Positions 54,294 through 62,640 of a DNA stretch of 64,000 nt are shown here, piece by piece (the first letter of the stretch is position 1; each line of letters starts with the position of its first letter). The stretch is from assembly GCF_018613675.1 (NCBI RefSeq), contig NZ_JAGGPQ010000018.1, forward strand, positions 1 through 64,000. Direction: 5' to 3'. The notes below the pieces were generated by a model. The model searched no databases and was not told where the DNA came from. It saw nothing but the letters and a program-made list of their open reading frames with translations. The DNA comes from Arthrobacter sp. ISL-85 (GTDB taxonomy: Bacteria; Actinomycetota; Actinomycetes; Actinomycetales; Micrococcaceae). Made by a program: the position numbers and the translations under genes.

Positions 54294-56421
54294 GGGTCCA
54301 CCGGCTGTCCGTGAGGTCGTCGATCAGCATCACTGGTTGGCCCTGGACAGACTGCAGGGCGGCTTCGAGCTCCGGGCCCACCACCAGCCGGTCCCATACC
54401 CCCGCGAGCCGGTAGGCGCTGTTGCCGCCGCGTCCGCCGGTGGGACCCCCGTGGGCCAGCTCCAGCCCGCCAAGGTAGGGGATGCGACCGATGTCGGAGA
54501 TGCCCCGGGCCAGCGAACCCACCAGTTGGGGTTTGCTGCGGGACGGCACAGCCACAATGGCGGCCGGCCTCCCAGCCCCGCTCCATCCGGGATTCCGGCC
54601 ATCACCGGCCCCCCATTCGCGCAGTACCTGCACGCAGGCCTGGAGCATTCCCGGATCCACCGGCCGGTCCTCCGCGTTGGCGGCGAACAGTTCCCGCAGG
54701 GCACCGCCCCACCCCAGGTCCGTCAGCCTGGCAAGGACCCGCCCTTCCGAAAGGCCCTCGCCCGGTTTGAGATTCCCCTTCACCGGAACCCCAAGACGGT
54801 CCATGCCGCTGGGCCACTGAAGACGCGGTTCCACAACGCCGCCCGCCCTGCTGAGGGTCTGGTTTGCCGCCGCTGTGGCGTCGGCCGCCACATCCGCCGG
54901 GAACCACTGGCCGGCACAGTTGTCGCACCGGCCGCACGGACGGGCCGTCTCGTCGTCCAGGACCGAGGTGATGTACTCCATCCGGCAGCCCGCAGTGTCC
55001 TGGTAAATCACCATTGACTCCTGCTCGTCCACGCGAGCCTCGGCAATGCGGCGGTAGCGCTCGGCGTCGTAAACCCACGGCTGGCCAGTGGACCGCCAGC
55101 CCCCGCCGACCCGCTCCACGGCTCCGTCAACGGACAGCACTTTCAGCAACAGTTCAAGCGGCGTGCGGCGAAGATCCACCCTGGCTTCCAGCGCCACCGT
55201 CGACAGCGCTGAGCCGGCTTCGGCCAGCGCCGTCAGCACGGCCGCCGCCTTCTCCTCGGATGGCATGGACGCTGTGGCGAAGTACTGCCAGATTTCGCGG
55301 TCCTCGGAGCCGGGGAGCAGCAGCACGTCGGCATTCGCGGCACCTCGGCCGGCACGGCCCACCTGCTGGTAGTAGGCCACCGGCGAAGAGGGCGCGCCGA
55401 GGTGGACAACGAAGCCAAGATCGGGCTTGTCGAAGCCCATTCCCAGGGCGGACGTGGCCACCAGCGCCTTGACCTGGTTGTCCTTCAGGAGCTGCTCGGC
55501 CCGCTCACGGTCCGCCGGATCGGTCCGCCCCGTGTAGGCGAGCACGTTGTGTCCCGCTTCGGACAGCAGCCGGGCGGTGTCCTCCGCCGCGGAAACGGTC
55601 AGGGTATAGATGATGCCGCTCCCGGGGAGGTCTGCCAGGTGGGTCAGCAGCCACCCCAGCCGCTCTTTCGAGTTCGGCAGCGCAAGGACGCCAAGCCGAA
55701 GCGAGTCACGGCCCAGGGAGCCGCGGATGGTCAGGACTCCTGCGCCGAGTTGCTCTTCAATGTCATGCACCACGCGGGAGTTGGCCGTGGCCGTGGTGGC
55801 CAGGACCGGTACCGTGTCCGGGAGGCGGGTGATGAGGTCCGCAATCCGGCGGTAATCGGGACGGAAGTCGTGGCCCCAGTCCGAGATGCAGTGGGCTTCA
55901 TCGATGACCAGCAAACCGGTCCTGCGGAGGAGCTCGGGCAGCTGCGTTTCCCTGAACGCGGGGTTGGTGAGCCGTTCCGGGGAAACCAGGAGGACGTCCA
56001 CCTCATCGGCGGCGAGGCGCTCACGAACCGTGTCCCACTCCAGCTGGTTGGCGGAGTTGATGGCGACGGCGCGGACCCCGGCCCGGGCAGCGGCTGCCAC
56101 CTGGTCCCGCATCAGGGCAAGCAGGGGCGAGACGATGAGCGTGGGGCCGGCGCCCCGGCGGCGCAGCAGCAGGGATGCCACGAAGTACACGGCTGACTTG
56201 CCCCAGCCGGTGCGCTGGACCACCAGGGCCCGCCGTCCGCCGTCGACCAATGCCTCGATGGCTTCAAACTGCCCGTTGTGGAAGACGGCGCCCGGGTTCC
56301 CCACCAGGCCGCGGAGAACCTCAAGCGCCTCGGCGTGCGTTGCGGTTCCCGGCGCACCCGGATCTGCCGAATCTCTGACTGGGGTGGCGGAAACTGTGGA
56401 AGCGTACTGGTTATTGGCCAT
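54217..56421 (-). CDS. recQ: RecQ-type DNA helicase with C-terminal phosphoribosyltransferase-like domain
   Basis: 734 residues from ATG 56421. The SF2 helicase core has Walker A RTGWGKSA (about 70-77), DEAH at 174-177 and the motif V/VI region QQVGRAGRG. A zinc site CRMEY...CGRCDNC follows near residue 520. There is no HRDC domain; instead the last roughly 150 residues resemble a type I phosphoribosyltransferase: VAVPSRSKPQLVGSLA, NSAYRLAGVWDRL and the PRPP-loop-like VMLIDDLTDSRWT. This C-terminal module is seen in actinobacterial RecQ-like proteins. Its 3' end overlaps the MFS gene. Confidence 0.9.
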   Translation of the reverse strand: MANNQYASTVSATPVRDSADPGAPGTATHAEALEVLRGLVGNPGAVFHNGQFEAIEALVDGGRRALVVQRTGWGKSAVYFVASLLLRRRGAGPTLIVSPLLALMRDQVAAAARAGVRAVAINSANQLEWDTVRERLAADEVDVLLVSPERLTNPAFRETQLPELLRRTGLLVIDEAHCISDWGHDFRPDYRRIADLITRLPDTVPVLATTATANSRVVHDIEEQLGAGVLTIRGSLGRDSLRLGVLALPNSKERLGWLLTHLADLPGSGIIYTLTVSAAEDTARLLSEAGHNVLAYTGRTDPADRERAEQLLKDNQVKALVATSALGMGFDKPDLGFVVHLGAPSSPVAYYQQVGRAGRGAANADVLLLPGSEDREIWQYFATASMPSEEKAAAVLTALAEAGSALSTVALEARVDLRRTPLELLLKVLSVDGAVERVGGGWRSTGQPWVYDAERYRRIAEARVDEQESMVIYQDTAGCRMEYITSVLDDETARPCGRCDNCAGQWFPADVAADATAAANQTLSRAGGVVEPRLQWPSGMDRLGVPVKGNLKPGEGLSEGRVLARLTDLGWGGALRELFAANAEDRPVDPGMLQACVQVLREWGAGDGRNPGWSGAGRPAAIVAVPSRSKPQLVGSLARGISDIGRIPYLGGLELAHGGPTGGRGGNSAYRLAGVWDRLVVGPELEAALQSVQGQPVMLIDDLTDSRWTLTVAGRALRQAGAGAVLPLVLAQAG

Positions 56422-56573
56422 TGATTCAGTATCCCAGCACCCTCCGACACCCCGCACAGCACCAGGGCCGCTATGTGGAAACGCTATGTGGAAACCGGTC
56501 AACGACGCACTGCAAAGCTCCGGCTGTTACGCAAGTTGCCTCAAAGCCCCCTTTGCCACAGGCGGCGCACACG

Positions 56574-56579
56574 TAAGAT
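56574..56579 (+). promoter_or_regulatory. manB -10 element, leaderless start
   Basis: TAAGAT is followed by 7 bases and GTG 56587; there is a weak -35 (TTTGCC) 16 bases upstream. Confidence 0.5.
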
Positions 56580-56586
56580 AAAGCCC

Positions 56587-58005
56587 GTGACTAGCGAACA
56601 GACAACGACATTTGATCTCTCGGCATCCTTCAAGGCCTACGACGTCCGGGGGATTGTGGGCGAGTCGATCACCGCCGAAATCGTCGAAGCCGTGGGGGCC
56701 GCGTTCGTGGATGTCCTGCAGCTTGAGGGACAGACCATCGTGGTGGGCGGGGACATGCGTCCTTCCTCTCCCGAGTTCACCAAAGCCTTCGCTAATGGAG
56801 CGGCAACCCGCGGAGCCAACGTGGAGCTGCTGGACCTGATCTCCACGGACGAACTCTACTTCGCCTGCGGTTTCCTCAACCGTGCCGGGGCAACCTTCAC
56901 CGCCAGTCACAACCCTGCCGAGTACAACGGGATCAAGATGGCCAAGGCAGGCGCCGTGCCCATCTCCTCCGAATCCGGCCTCAAGGAAATCCAGGCCCTC
57001 TCGGAGCAGTACCTCAACGCAGGTGCCATTCCCGCTGCCGGCACCAGGGGCCTCATCAGCGTCCGCGACGTCCTCCGGGACTACTCCGAGTACCTCCGCA
57101 AGCTTGTTGACCTCTCCGCCTCCCGCCCGCTGAAGGTGGTGGTGGATGCCGGCAACGGCATGGCCGGCCTGACCACCCCGGCTGTCCTGGGTGACACGCT
57201 CCTGCCCAAGCTGCCCTTCGACATCGTTCCCCTGTACTTCGAGCTGGACGGTTCGTTCCCCAACCACCCGGCCAACCCGCTGGAACCGGAAAACCTCCGG
57301 GACCTGCAGGCCGCAGTGATCGAACACGGGGCGGACATCGGCCTGGCCTTCGACGGCGACGCCGACCGCTGCTTCGTCATCGACGAGAAAGGCGAGCCCG
57401 TGTCGCCGTCGGCCATCACCGGCATGGTGGCCCGGCGCGAGATCGCCCGCGCCAAGGCCCAGGGCGAGGAAACACCCAGCATCATCCACAACCTGCTCAC
57501 CTCCCGCGCGGTCCCCGAACTCGTGGAGCACGACGGCGGACGCGCAGTCCGTACGCGCGTGGGCCACTCCTTCATCAAGGCAGTCATGGCCAAGGAAGGT
57601 GCCGTTTTCGGCGGCGAGCACTCCGCCCACTTCTACTTCCGCGACTTCTGGAATGCTGACACCGGCATGCTGGCTGCCATGCACGTCCTTGCGGCCCTGG
57701 GCGAGCAGGACGGCCCGCTCTCCGAACTGGCCCGCGAATACGAGCCCTACGTCAGCTCCGGCGAGATCAACTCCGAGGTGGAGGACAAACCGGCAGCGGT
57801 TGAGCGCGTGCGCCAGGCGTTCGCGGACCAGGACCTTACCATCGACAACCTGGACGGCAGCACGTTCACGGCCAACGATGGCAGCTACTGGTTCAACCTG
57901 CGCCCATCCAACACCGAACCGTTCCTGCGGCTCAACGCCGAGGCTACGGACCGGGCCACCATGGAACGCGTCCGCGACCGCGTCCTGTCCCTGGTGCGGG
58001 CCTAG
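56587..58005 (+). CDS. manB: Phosphomannomutase/phosphoglucomutase
   Basis: 472-residue alpha-D-phosphohexomutase. The phosphoserine S107 is in TASHNPAEYNGIK, the metal loop is FDGDADRC, the sugar loop GGEHSAHFYF and the phosphate loop RPSNTEPFLR. All four active-site loops are intact. It interconverts hexose 6- and 1-phosphates for mannosylation and glycan synthesis. The GTG was chosen for the -10 position and the family-like start (VTSEQTTTFDLSASFKAYDVRG). Confidence 0.94.
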   Translation: MTSEQTTTFDLSASFKAYDVRGIVGESITAEIVEAVGAAFVDVLQLEGQTIVVGGDMRPSSPEFTKAFANGAATRGANVELLDLISTDELYFACGFLNRAGATFTASHNPAEYNGIKMAKAGAVPISSESGLKEIQALSEQYLNAGAIPAAGTRGLISVRDVLRDYSEYLRKLVDLSASRPLKVVVDAGNGMAGLTTPAVLGDTLLPKLPFDIVPLYFELDGSFPNHPANPLEPENLRDLQAAVIEHGADIGLAFDGDADRCFVIDEKGEPVSPSAITGMVARREIARAKAQGEETPSIIHNLLTSRAVPELVEHDGGRAVRTRVGHSFIKAVMAKEGAVFGGEHSAHFYFRDFWNADTGMLAAMHVLAALGEQDGPLSELAREYEPYVSSGEINSEVEDKPAAVERVRQAFADQDLTIDNLDGSTFTANDGSYWFNLRPSNTEPFLRLNAEATDRATMERVRDRVLSLVRA

Positions 58006-58011
58006 CACCGG

Positions 58012-58509
58012 ATGACTGACCACACCGGGCAGGCAACGGACGGACACAGCGGGCAGGAGAGTTGGCGTGGCTCCGTCTCCGAAGCCACGGCAACGGACCT
58101 GGAGAACCTCCTGGGCACAGGCGTCAGCGCGGCCCAGGAACAGCTCCAGCGCAATGGCGGCTTCCTGCCCTTCGCGCTGACGGTGCAGAACGACGGCGAG
58201 GTACGGCTGGTTGCCGTCTCCCCCGCCGATGCCGGAGAGGGCAGCGACGGAGACTTCGACGCCGACGCCATGATCGGCGACCTTCAGGCCCTCCTCCGCC
58301 AAAACCGGGACGATTTCCGCGCCGCCGCGGTTGTCTGCGACATCCTGCTGGTGGAAGAGGATTCGGATGCCATCCATGTGGCAGCCGAGCACCGGGACGG
58401 TTCCCTTTTCGCGGCCGTGCTGCCTTACGCCGCCAACGCCACCACCCAGACCTGGGAATTCGGTGAGCTGGGCGCGGACGCCAGCGAGCCCGCCATCTGG
58501 GTGGACTAG
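58012..58509 (+). CDS. Hypothetical protein downstream of manB (165 aa)
   Basis: 165 residues, acidic (Asp/Glu-rich), with a predicted alpha/beta domain (QNDGEVRLVAVSP, CDILLVEEDSDAIHVAAEHRDG, AVLPYAANATT). It starts 7 bases after manB and is likely co-transcribed. I recognise the type only as a conserved actinobacterial hypothetical; function is not assigned. Confidence 0.75.
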   Translation: MTDHTGQATDGHSGQESWRGSVSEATATDLENLLGTGVSAAQEQLQRNGGFLPFALTVQNDGEVRLVAVSPADAGEGSDGDFDADAMIGDLQALLRQNRDDFRAAAVVCDILLVEEDSDAIHVAAEHRDGSLFAAVLPYAANATTQTWEFGELGADASEPAIWVD

Positions 58510-58524
58510 ACCGGACCTGCAGCC

Positions 58525-58974
58525 ATGAAAATCAATGCCTTCGCCGACGTCAGCCTGCGCGCCCTCATGGTGCTCGCAGCCGTCCCGGACGGCGCGCTGC
58601 TCACCACCCAAAGCATCGCGGACTCGGTGGGTACGCCCTACAACCACGTCAGCAAGGCCATGGCCCGGCTGCGGAGCATGGGGCTGATTGAGGTTGTCCG
58701 CGGCCGCTCCGGTGGGTCGCGGCTTAGCCATGCGGGCCGCATCGCCACGGTGGGCCAGATCCTGCGGCAGCTTGACACGCGCACGGATCCTGCAGACTGT
58801 GTGGCCCCGGGAGGCAACTGCCCCCTGATCAACGAGTGCAAGCTCCGCGGCGCCCTGGCCCGCGCCCGGGAGGCCTTCTACGCCGAGCTGGACTCCGTGG
58901 TCATCTCCGATCTCCCGCACGCCCGGCAAATGGCTCCGGTATTCCAGATGATCGGCCTCCGTCCGGAGCTTTAG
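58525..58974 (+). CDS. nsrR: Rrf2 family nitric-oxide sensor NsrR
   Basis: 149 residues: winged helix (LTTQSIADSVGTPYNHVSKAMARLRSMGLIEVVRGRSGG) and three cysteines, C92, C99 and C105, that would ligate an iron-sulfur cluster (C-x6-C-x5-C). The close link to hmpA and the cysteine pattern make NsrR the best call; NO destroys the cluster and lifts repression. It lies 15 bases after the 165-aa gene and 140 bases before hmpA. Confidence 0.9.
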   Translation: MKINAFADVSLRALMVLAAVPDGALLTTQSIADSVGTPYNHVSKAMARLRSMGLIEVVRGRSGGSRLSHAGRIATVGQILRQLDTRTDPADCVAPGGNCPLINECKLRGALARAREAFYAELDSVVISDLPHARQMAPVFQMIGLRPEL

Positions 58975-59016
58975 GCACCGCCTATCCGGGCGCCCGCTAT
59001 CGGTTTGATTTCGAAC

Positions 59017-59033
59017 TTCTACACAGTGTAGAA
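59017..59033. promoter_or_regulatory. Palindrome upstream of hmpA (operator 1)
   Basis: TTCTACACAGTGTAGAA is a perfect 8+8 palindrome around a single A, between nsrR and hmpA. Its half-site differs from operator 2, so it may bind another regulator. A TTGATT -35-like hexamer starts 12 bases before it. Confidence 0.55.
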
Positions 59034-59043
59034 CTGAGGCAGA

Positions 59044-59070
59044 AATACTCGTATTTCAAATATGAGTTTT
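59044..59070. promoter_or_regulatory. Palindrome upstream of hmpA, likely NsrR operator
   Basis: ACTCGTATTT-C-AAATATGAGT (core 59047-59067) is an inverted repeat with one mismatch and A/T extensions. AT-rich arms around one central base match NsrR-type operators, and the position just upstream of hmpA suits repression. Confidence 0.65.
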
Positions 59071-59114
59071 CCTCCGGCCGGACGAAGGCCCCGGCCATAA
59101 CCTCAGGAGTTCAG

Positions 59115-60275
59115 ATGCTCTCGGACAAGTCCCGCCCAGTCATTGAGGCCACCCTGCCGCTGGTCGGATCCAGGATCGGATCCATCACACCCAACTTCTA
59201 CGGCCGCCTCTTCGCCGCGCATCCTGAACTGATGGATGGCTTGTTCAGCCGCTCCAACCAGCGTTCAGGGAACCAGCAGCAGGCCCTCGCCGGGAGCATC
59301 GCCGCCTTCGCCACCCACTTGGTGAACAACCCGGGCACACTGCCCGAAACCGTCCTTTCGCGCATCGCGCACCGGCACGCTTCCCTGGGCATCACCGAGC
59401 CGCAGTACCAGGTGGTCTACGAGCACCTGTTCGCGGCCATCGCCGAAGACCTGGCGGAGGTCATCACTCCCGGGATCGCCGAGGCCTGGACCGAGGTGTA
59501 CTGGCTGATGGCGGACGCCCTGATCAAGCTCGAAAAGGGCCTTTACGCTGCCCAGGCCAATGACAGGATGTGGATGCCGTGGCGCGTGGCGGCCAAGACG
59601 CCTGCCGGAACCGGATCCATGACCTTCACCCTGGAACCGGCCGACGACACCCCTGTCACCCCGGCCCTTCCCGGCCAGTACGTCAGCGTCAAGGTTGCTC
59701 TTTCGGACGGACTGCGCCAGGTCCGGCAGTATTCCCTCTCCGGTGACGCAGGCACCAGCCGCACCTTCACCACCAAGCTGGACGACGGCGGGGAGGTCTC
59801 CCCCGTGCTGCACAATACTGTCCAGGTGGGTGACGTCGTCGAGATCTCCAATCCTTACGGCGAGATCACCCTCAAGGAGGGCGACGGCCCGGTGGTCCTC
59901 GCCTCCGCGGGCATCGGCTGCACGCCCACCGCCTCCATCCTTCGCTCCCTCGCCGAGTCCGGCTCCGACCGCCAGGTCCTGGTGCTGCACGCGGAAAGCA
60001 CTTTGGACAGCTGGGCCCTGCGCAGCCAGATGACGGACGACGTCGAACGCCTTGACGGTGCCGAGCTGCAGCTCTGGCTGGAGAAGCCGGTGGACGGCGC
60101 CAAGGAGGGCTTTATGTCCCTGCGCGAAGTGGACCTTCCCGCCGACGCATCGCTCTACCTCTGCGGCCCCCTGCCATTCATGAAGAACATCCGCAACGAG
60201 GCCATCAACGCCGGCATCCCGGCCACCCGGATCCACTACGAGGTCTTCGGCCCGGACATCTGGCTCGCCAGCTAG
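59115..60275 (+). CDS. hmpA: Flavohaemoprotein nitric oxide dioxygenase
   Basis: 386 residues: globin domain (1-140) with distal Tyr29 and proximal His88 (RIAHRHAS), then a ferredoxin-reductase domain with FAD motif RQYSLS and an NAD-binding domain (GIGCTPTASIL, CGPLPFMKNI). Detoxifies NO to nitrate. ATG 59115 has an excellent ribosome site (AGGAG, 5-base spacing). Flanked by nsrR and two palindromes, so presumably NO-inducible. Confidence 0.95.
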   Translation: MLSDKSRPVIEATLPLVGSRIGSITPNFYGRLFAAHPELMDGLFSRSNQRSGNQQQALAGSIAAFATHLVNNPGTLPETVLSRIAHRHASLGITEPQYQVVYEHLFAAIAEDLAEVITPGIAEAWTEVYWLMADALIKLEKGLYAAQANDRMWMPWRVAAKTPAGTGSMTFTLEPADDTPVTPALPGQYVSVKVALSDGLRQVRQYSLSGDAGTSRTFTTKLDDGGEVSPVLHNTVQVGDVVEISNPYGEITLKEGDGPVVLASAGIGCTPTASILRSLAESGSDRQVLVLHAESTLDSWALRSQMTDDVERLDGAELQLWLEKPVDGAKEGFMSLREVDLPADASLYLCGPLPFMKNIRNEAINAGIPATRIHYEVFGPDIWLAS

Positions 60276-60317
60276 ATCCATTGATAGCTGGGTGGGCCCG
60301 CGCCAAGCCTCGTTATT

Positions 60318-60366
60318 ACGACGGCGGCCCCGCACCTTTTTCGAAAAGGTGCGGGGCCGCCGTCGT
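60318..60366. terminator. Bidirectional terminator between hmpA and pckG
   Basis: A perfect 23-bp stem with a 3-base loop, GC-rich at the base and T4/A4 near the loop, separates the convergent hmpA and pckG. Confidence 0.85.
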
Positions 60367-60378
60367 TGTGTTTGCCGG

Positions 60379-62211
60379 TTAGTGGTCCGACATCCGTTCC
60401 TTCAGTGACTCGAGCTCGGTGCGCAGGGCATCCGGCAGCGAGTCGCCGAACCTGGCGTACCACTCCTCGATGGAGGCGAGCTCCGTGTCCCACTCTTCGC
60501 GGTCGACGCGGACGGCGTCCTCAACGTGGGCGTGGGTCAGGTCCAGGCCGGTGACGTCCAGCGAGTGCCCGGCGGGAACGTACCCGATGGGGGTCTCAAC
60601 GGCGTCAGCCTTGCCCTCGATGCGCTCGATGGCCCATTTGAGGACCCGGGCGTTGTCGCCGAAGCCGGGCCAGGCGAAGCCGCCGTCTGCGGTGCGGCGG
60701 AACCAGTTCACCAGGAAGATGTGGGGCAGGCGTTCCGGGTTGGCCTTGCCGGAGACACTGATCCAGTGCTTCAGGTAGTCGCCGGCGTCGTAACCGATGA
60801 ACGGCAGCATGGCCATGGGATCGCGGCGGAGCACGCCAACCTGGCCGGCGGCCGCGGCCGTGGTCTCGGAGGAAAGGGTGGAGCCCATGAAGATGCCGTT
60901 GGTCCAGCTGCGGGCCTGGGTGACCAGGGGAACCGTGGTCTTGCGGCGTCCACCGAAGAGGATGGCCGAAAGTTCCACGCCCTCCGGGCTGTAGTACTCC
61001 TCGGCAAGCATGTCGATCTGCGCGATCGGCGTGCAGAAGCGGGAGTTCGGGTGTGCGGCAGGCTTGCCCGTCGCCGGAGTCCAGGAGTTGCCCTCCCAGT
61101 CGGTGAGGTGCGCCGGAACCTCGTCCGTCATCCCCTCCCACCACACGCCGCCGTCGTCGGTCAGGGCAACGTTGGTGAAGATGCTGTGGCCCTTGGCGAT
61201 GGCGCGCATGGCGTTGGGGTTGGTGCCCCAGCCGGTGCCCGGGGCGACGCCAAAAAGGCCGGCTTCCGGGTTGGTGGCGCGGAGCTCGCCTTCCTTGCCG
61301 ATCCGCATCCAGGTGATGTCATCGCCCAGAGTCTCCACTTTCCATCCTTCAATGGTGGGATCGAGCAGCGCGAGGTTGGTCTTGCCGCAGGCGGAGGGGA
61401 AGGCGGCGGAGACGTAGTAGTTCTTCTTCTCCGGCGAGGTCAGCTTGAGGATGAGCATGTGCTCGGCCAGCCAGCCTTCGTCGCGTGCCATGACCGAGGC
61501 GATGCGCAGGGCGTAGCACTTCTTTCCCAGAAGCGCGTTGCCGCCGTAGCCGGAGCCGAAGGACCAGATGGAGCGCTCCTCCGGGAAGTGGACGATCCAC
61601 TTGTCGGGGTTGCACGGCCATGCCACATCTTCCTGGCCGGGCTCAAGGGGGGCGCCCAGGGAGTGGAGGGCCGGAACGAAGAACGCGTTGGTCCTGGTGA
61701 TCTTGTCCAGCACCGCGGTACCGATATTGGCCATGATGCGCATGGAGGCAACAACGTAGGCGCTGTCCGTGATTTCCACGCCGAACTTGGGGTCCTCGGC
61801 ATCGAGGTGGCCCATGACGAACGGGATAACGTACATGGTGCGGCCGCGCATGGAGCCGGCGAACAGGCCGCGCAGCTTGTCCTTCATCTCCCGCGGGTCC
61901 ATCCAGTTGTTGGTGAAGCCGGCATCGCGCCTGTTTTCGGAGCAGATAAAGGTCTGTTCCTCGACACGCGCTACGTCTGCCGGGTCCGAGAACGCGGCGA
62001 AGGAGTTCGGGAACAGGTCCTGGTTGAGCCTGGTCAGGGTGCCGGCAGCAACAAGCTCGTCCGTGAGGCGGGTGTTTTCCTCTTCGGAGCCGTCTACCCA
62101 GTAGATGCGGTCCGGCTGCGTAAGCTCAGCAACCTCTTCGACCCATGCCAGCAGGCCGGCATGTGTGGTGGGTGCTTTCTCAAGCAGCGGCTTCTGCGCC
62201 AGATCGCCCAT
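60379..62211 (-). CDS. pckG: Phosphoenolpyruvate carboxykinase (GTP)
   Basis: 610-residue GTP-dependent PEPCK. The P-loop [13 protein letters not shown], carrying the reactive Cys, is intact; the metal/substrate segment and [22 protein letters not shown] (guanine/active-site region) fit. ATG 62211 follows AAGGGA at 7-base spacing. It controls gluconeogenesis from TCA intermediates. The CRP-like site at 62361-62374 lies about 150 bases upstream. Confidence 0.96.
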   Translation of the reverse strand: MGDLAQKPLLEKAPTTHAGLLAWVEEVAELTQPDRIYWVDGSEEENTRLTDELVAAGTLTRLNQDLFPNSFAAFSDPADVARVEEQTFICSENRRDAGFTNNWMDPREMKDKLRGLFAGSMRGRTMYVIPFVMGHLDAEDPKFGVEITDSAYVVASMRIMANIGTAVLDKITRTNAFFVPALHSLGAPLEPGQEDVAWPCNPDKWIVHFPEERSIWSFGSGYGGNALLGKKCYALRIASVMARDEGWLAEHMLILKLTSPEKKNYYVSAAFPSACGKTNLALLDPTIEGWKVETLGDDITWMRIGKEGELRATNPEAGLFGVAPGTGWGTNPNAMRAIAKGHSIFTNVALTDDGGVWWEGMTDEVPAHLTDWEGNSWTPATGKPAAHPNSRFCTPIAQIDMLAEEYYSPEGVELSAILFGGRRKTTVPLVTQARSWTNGIFMGSTLSSETTAAAAGQVGVLRRDPMAMLPFIGYDAGDYLKHWISVSGKANPERLPHIFLVNWFRRTADGGFAWPGFGDNARVLKWAIERIEGKADAVETPIGYVPAGHSLDVTGLDLTHAHVEDAVRVDREEWDTELASIEEWYARFGDSLPDALRTELESLKERMSDH

Positions 62212-62360
62212 TGCAGTTCCCTTCCTCGGGTTCATCGGTGTGTCCTAAATGCTATGGTCCGGACCAGTGGAGTTTTTGGGGAGCTTGACTGACATATCCG
62301 GCCACCGAAAGTGAATTCCGCGGGAAATCAAGGAAGTGTTGCCGCGAAAACGGCGATTAA

Positions 62361-62374
62361 GTGACAAAGGTCAC
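62361..62374. promoter_or_regulatory. CRP/GlxR-like binding site
   Basis: GTGACAAAGGTCAC matches the GTGA-N6-TCAC core of cAMP receptor protein sites, with perfect 5-bp arms. It lies upstream of pckG and could instead serve the tRNA-Arg promoter; carbon-source control of pckG is the likely role. Confidence 0.6.
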
Positions 62375-62487
62375 CTATACCGGTCTAGTTGCGGAGATTA
62401 CAGCTGGTTCGATTTGGCATGCGGCGCCTGCTCGCGTAAAGTAATTCGAGGTTCAGGGAGAGCGGTTCTTCTCCCGGGACACGAAAT

Positions 62488-62564
<77 letters not shown>

Positions 62565-62566
62565 AC

Positions 62567-62602
62567 AAGGTCCGCACCGGTTCGCCGGTGCGGACCTTTT
62601 TT
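62567..62602 (+). terminator. Terminator after tRNA-Arg
   Basis: A perfect 14-bp stem with a stable TTCG tetraloop is followed by a T run. Confidence 0.9.
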
Positions 62603-62628
62603 GTGCTGTCAGGCCAGCTGTCCCCGGC

Positions 62629-62634
62629 TAGGCT
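62629..62634 (+). promoter_or_regulatory. -10 element for the reductase gene, leaderless start
   Basis: TAGGCT is followed by 6 bases and ATG 62641; no Shine-Dalgarno. A second ATG follows directly. Confidence 0.45.
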
Positions 62635-62640
62635 TTGCAC

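Noticed and set aside
56527..58929. 800-codon open frame antisense to manB, the 165-aa gene and nsrR
   Set aside because: Crosses three well-supported genes in one frame, which only GC-skewed codon bias explains.
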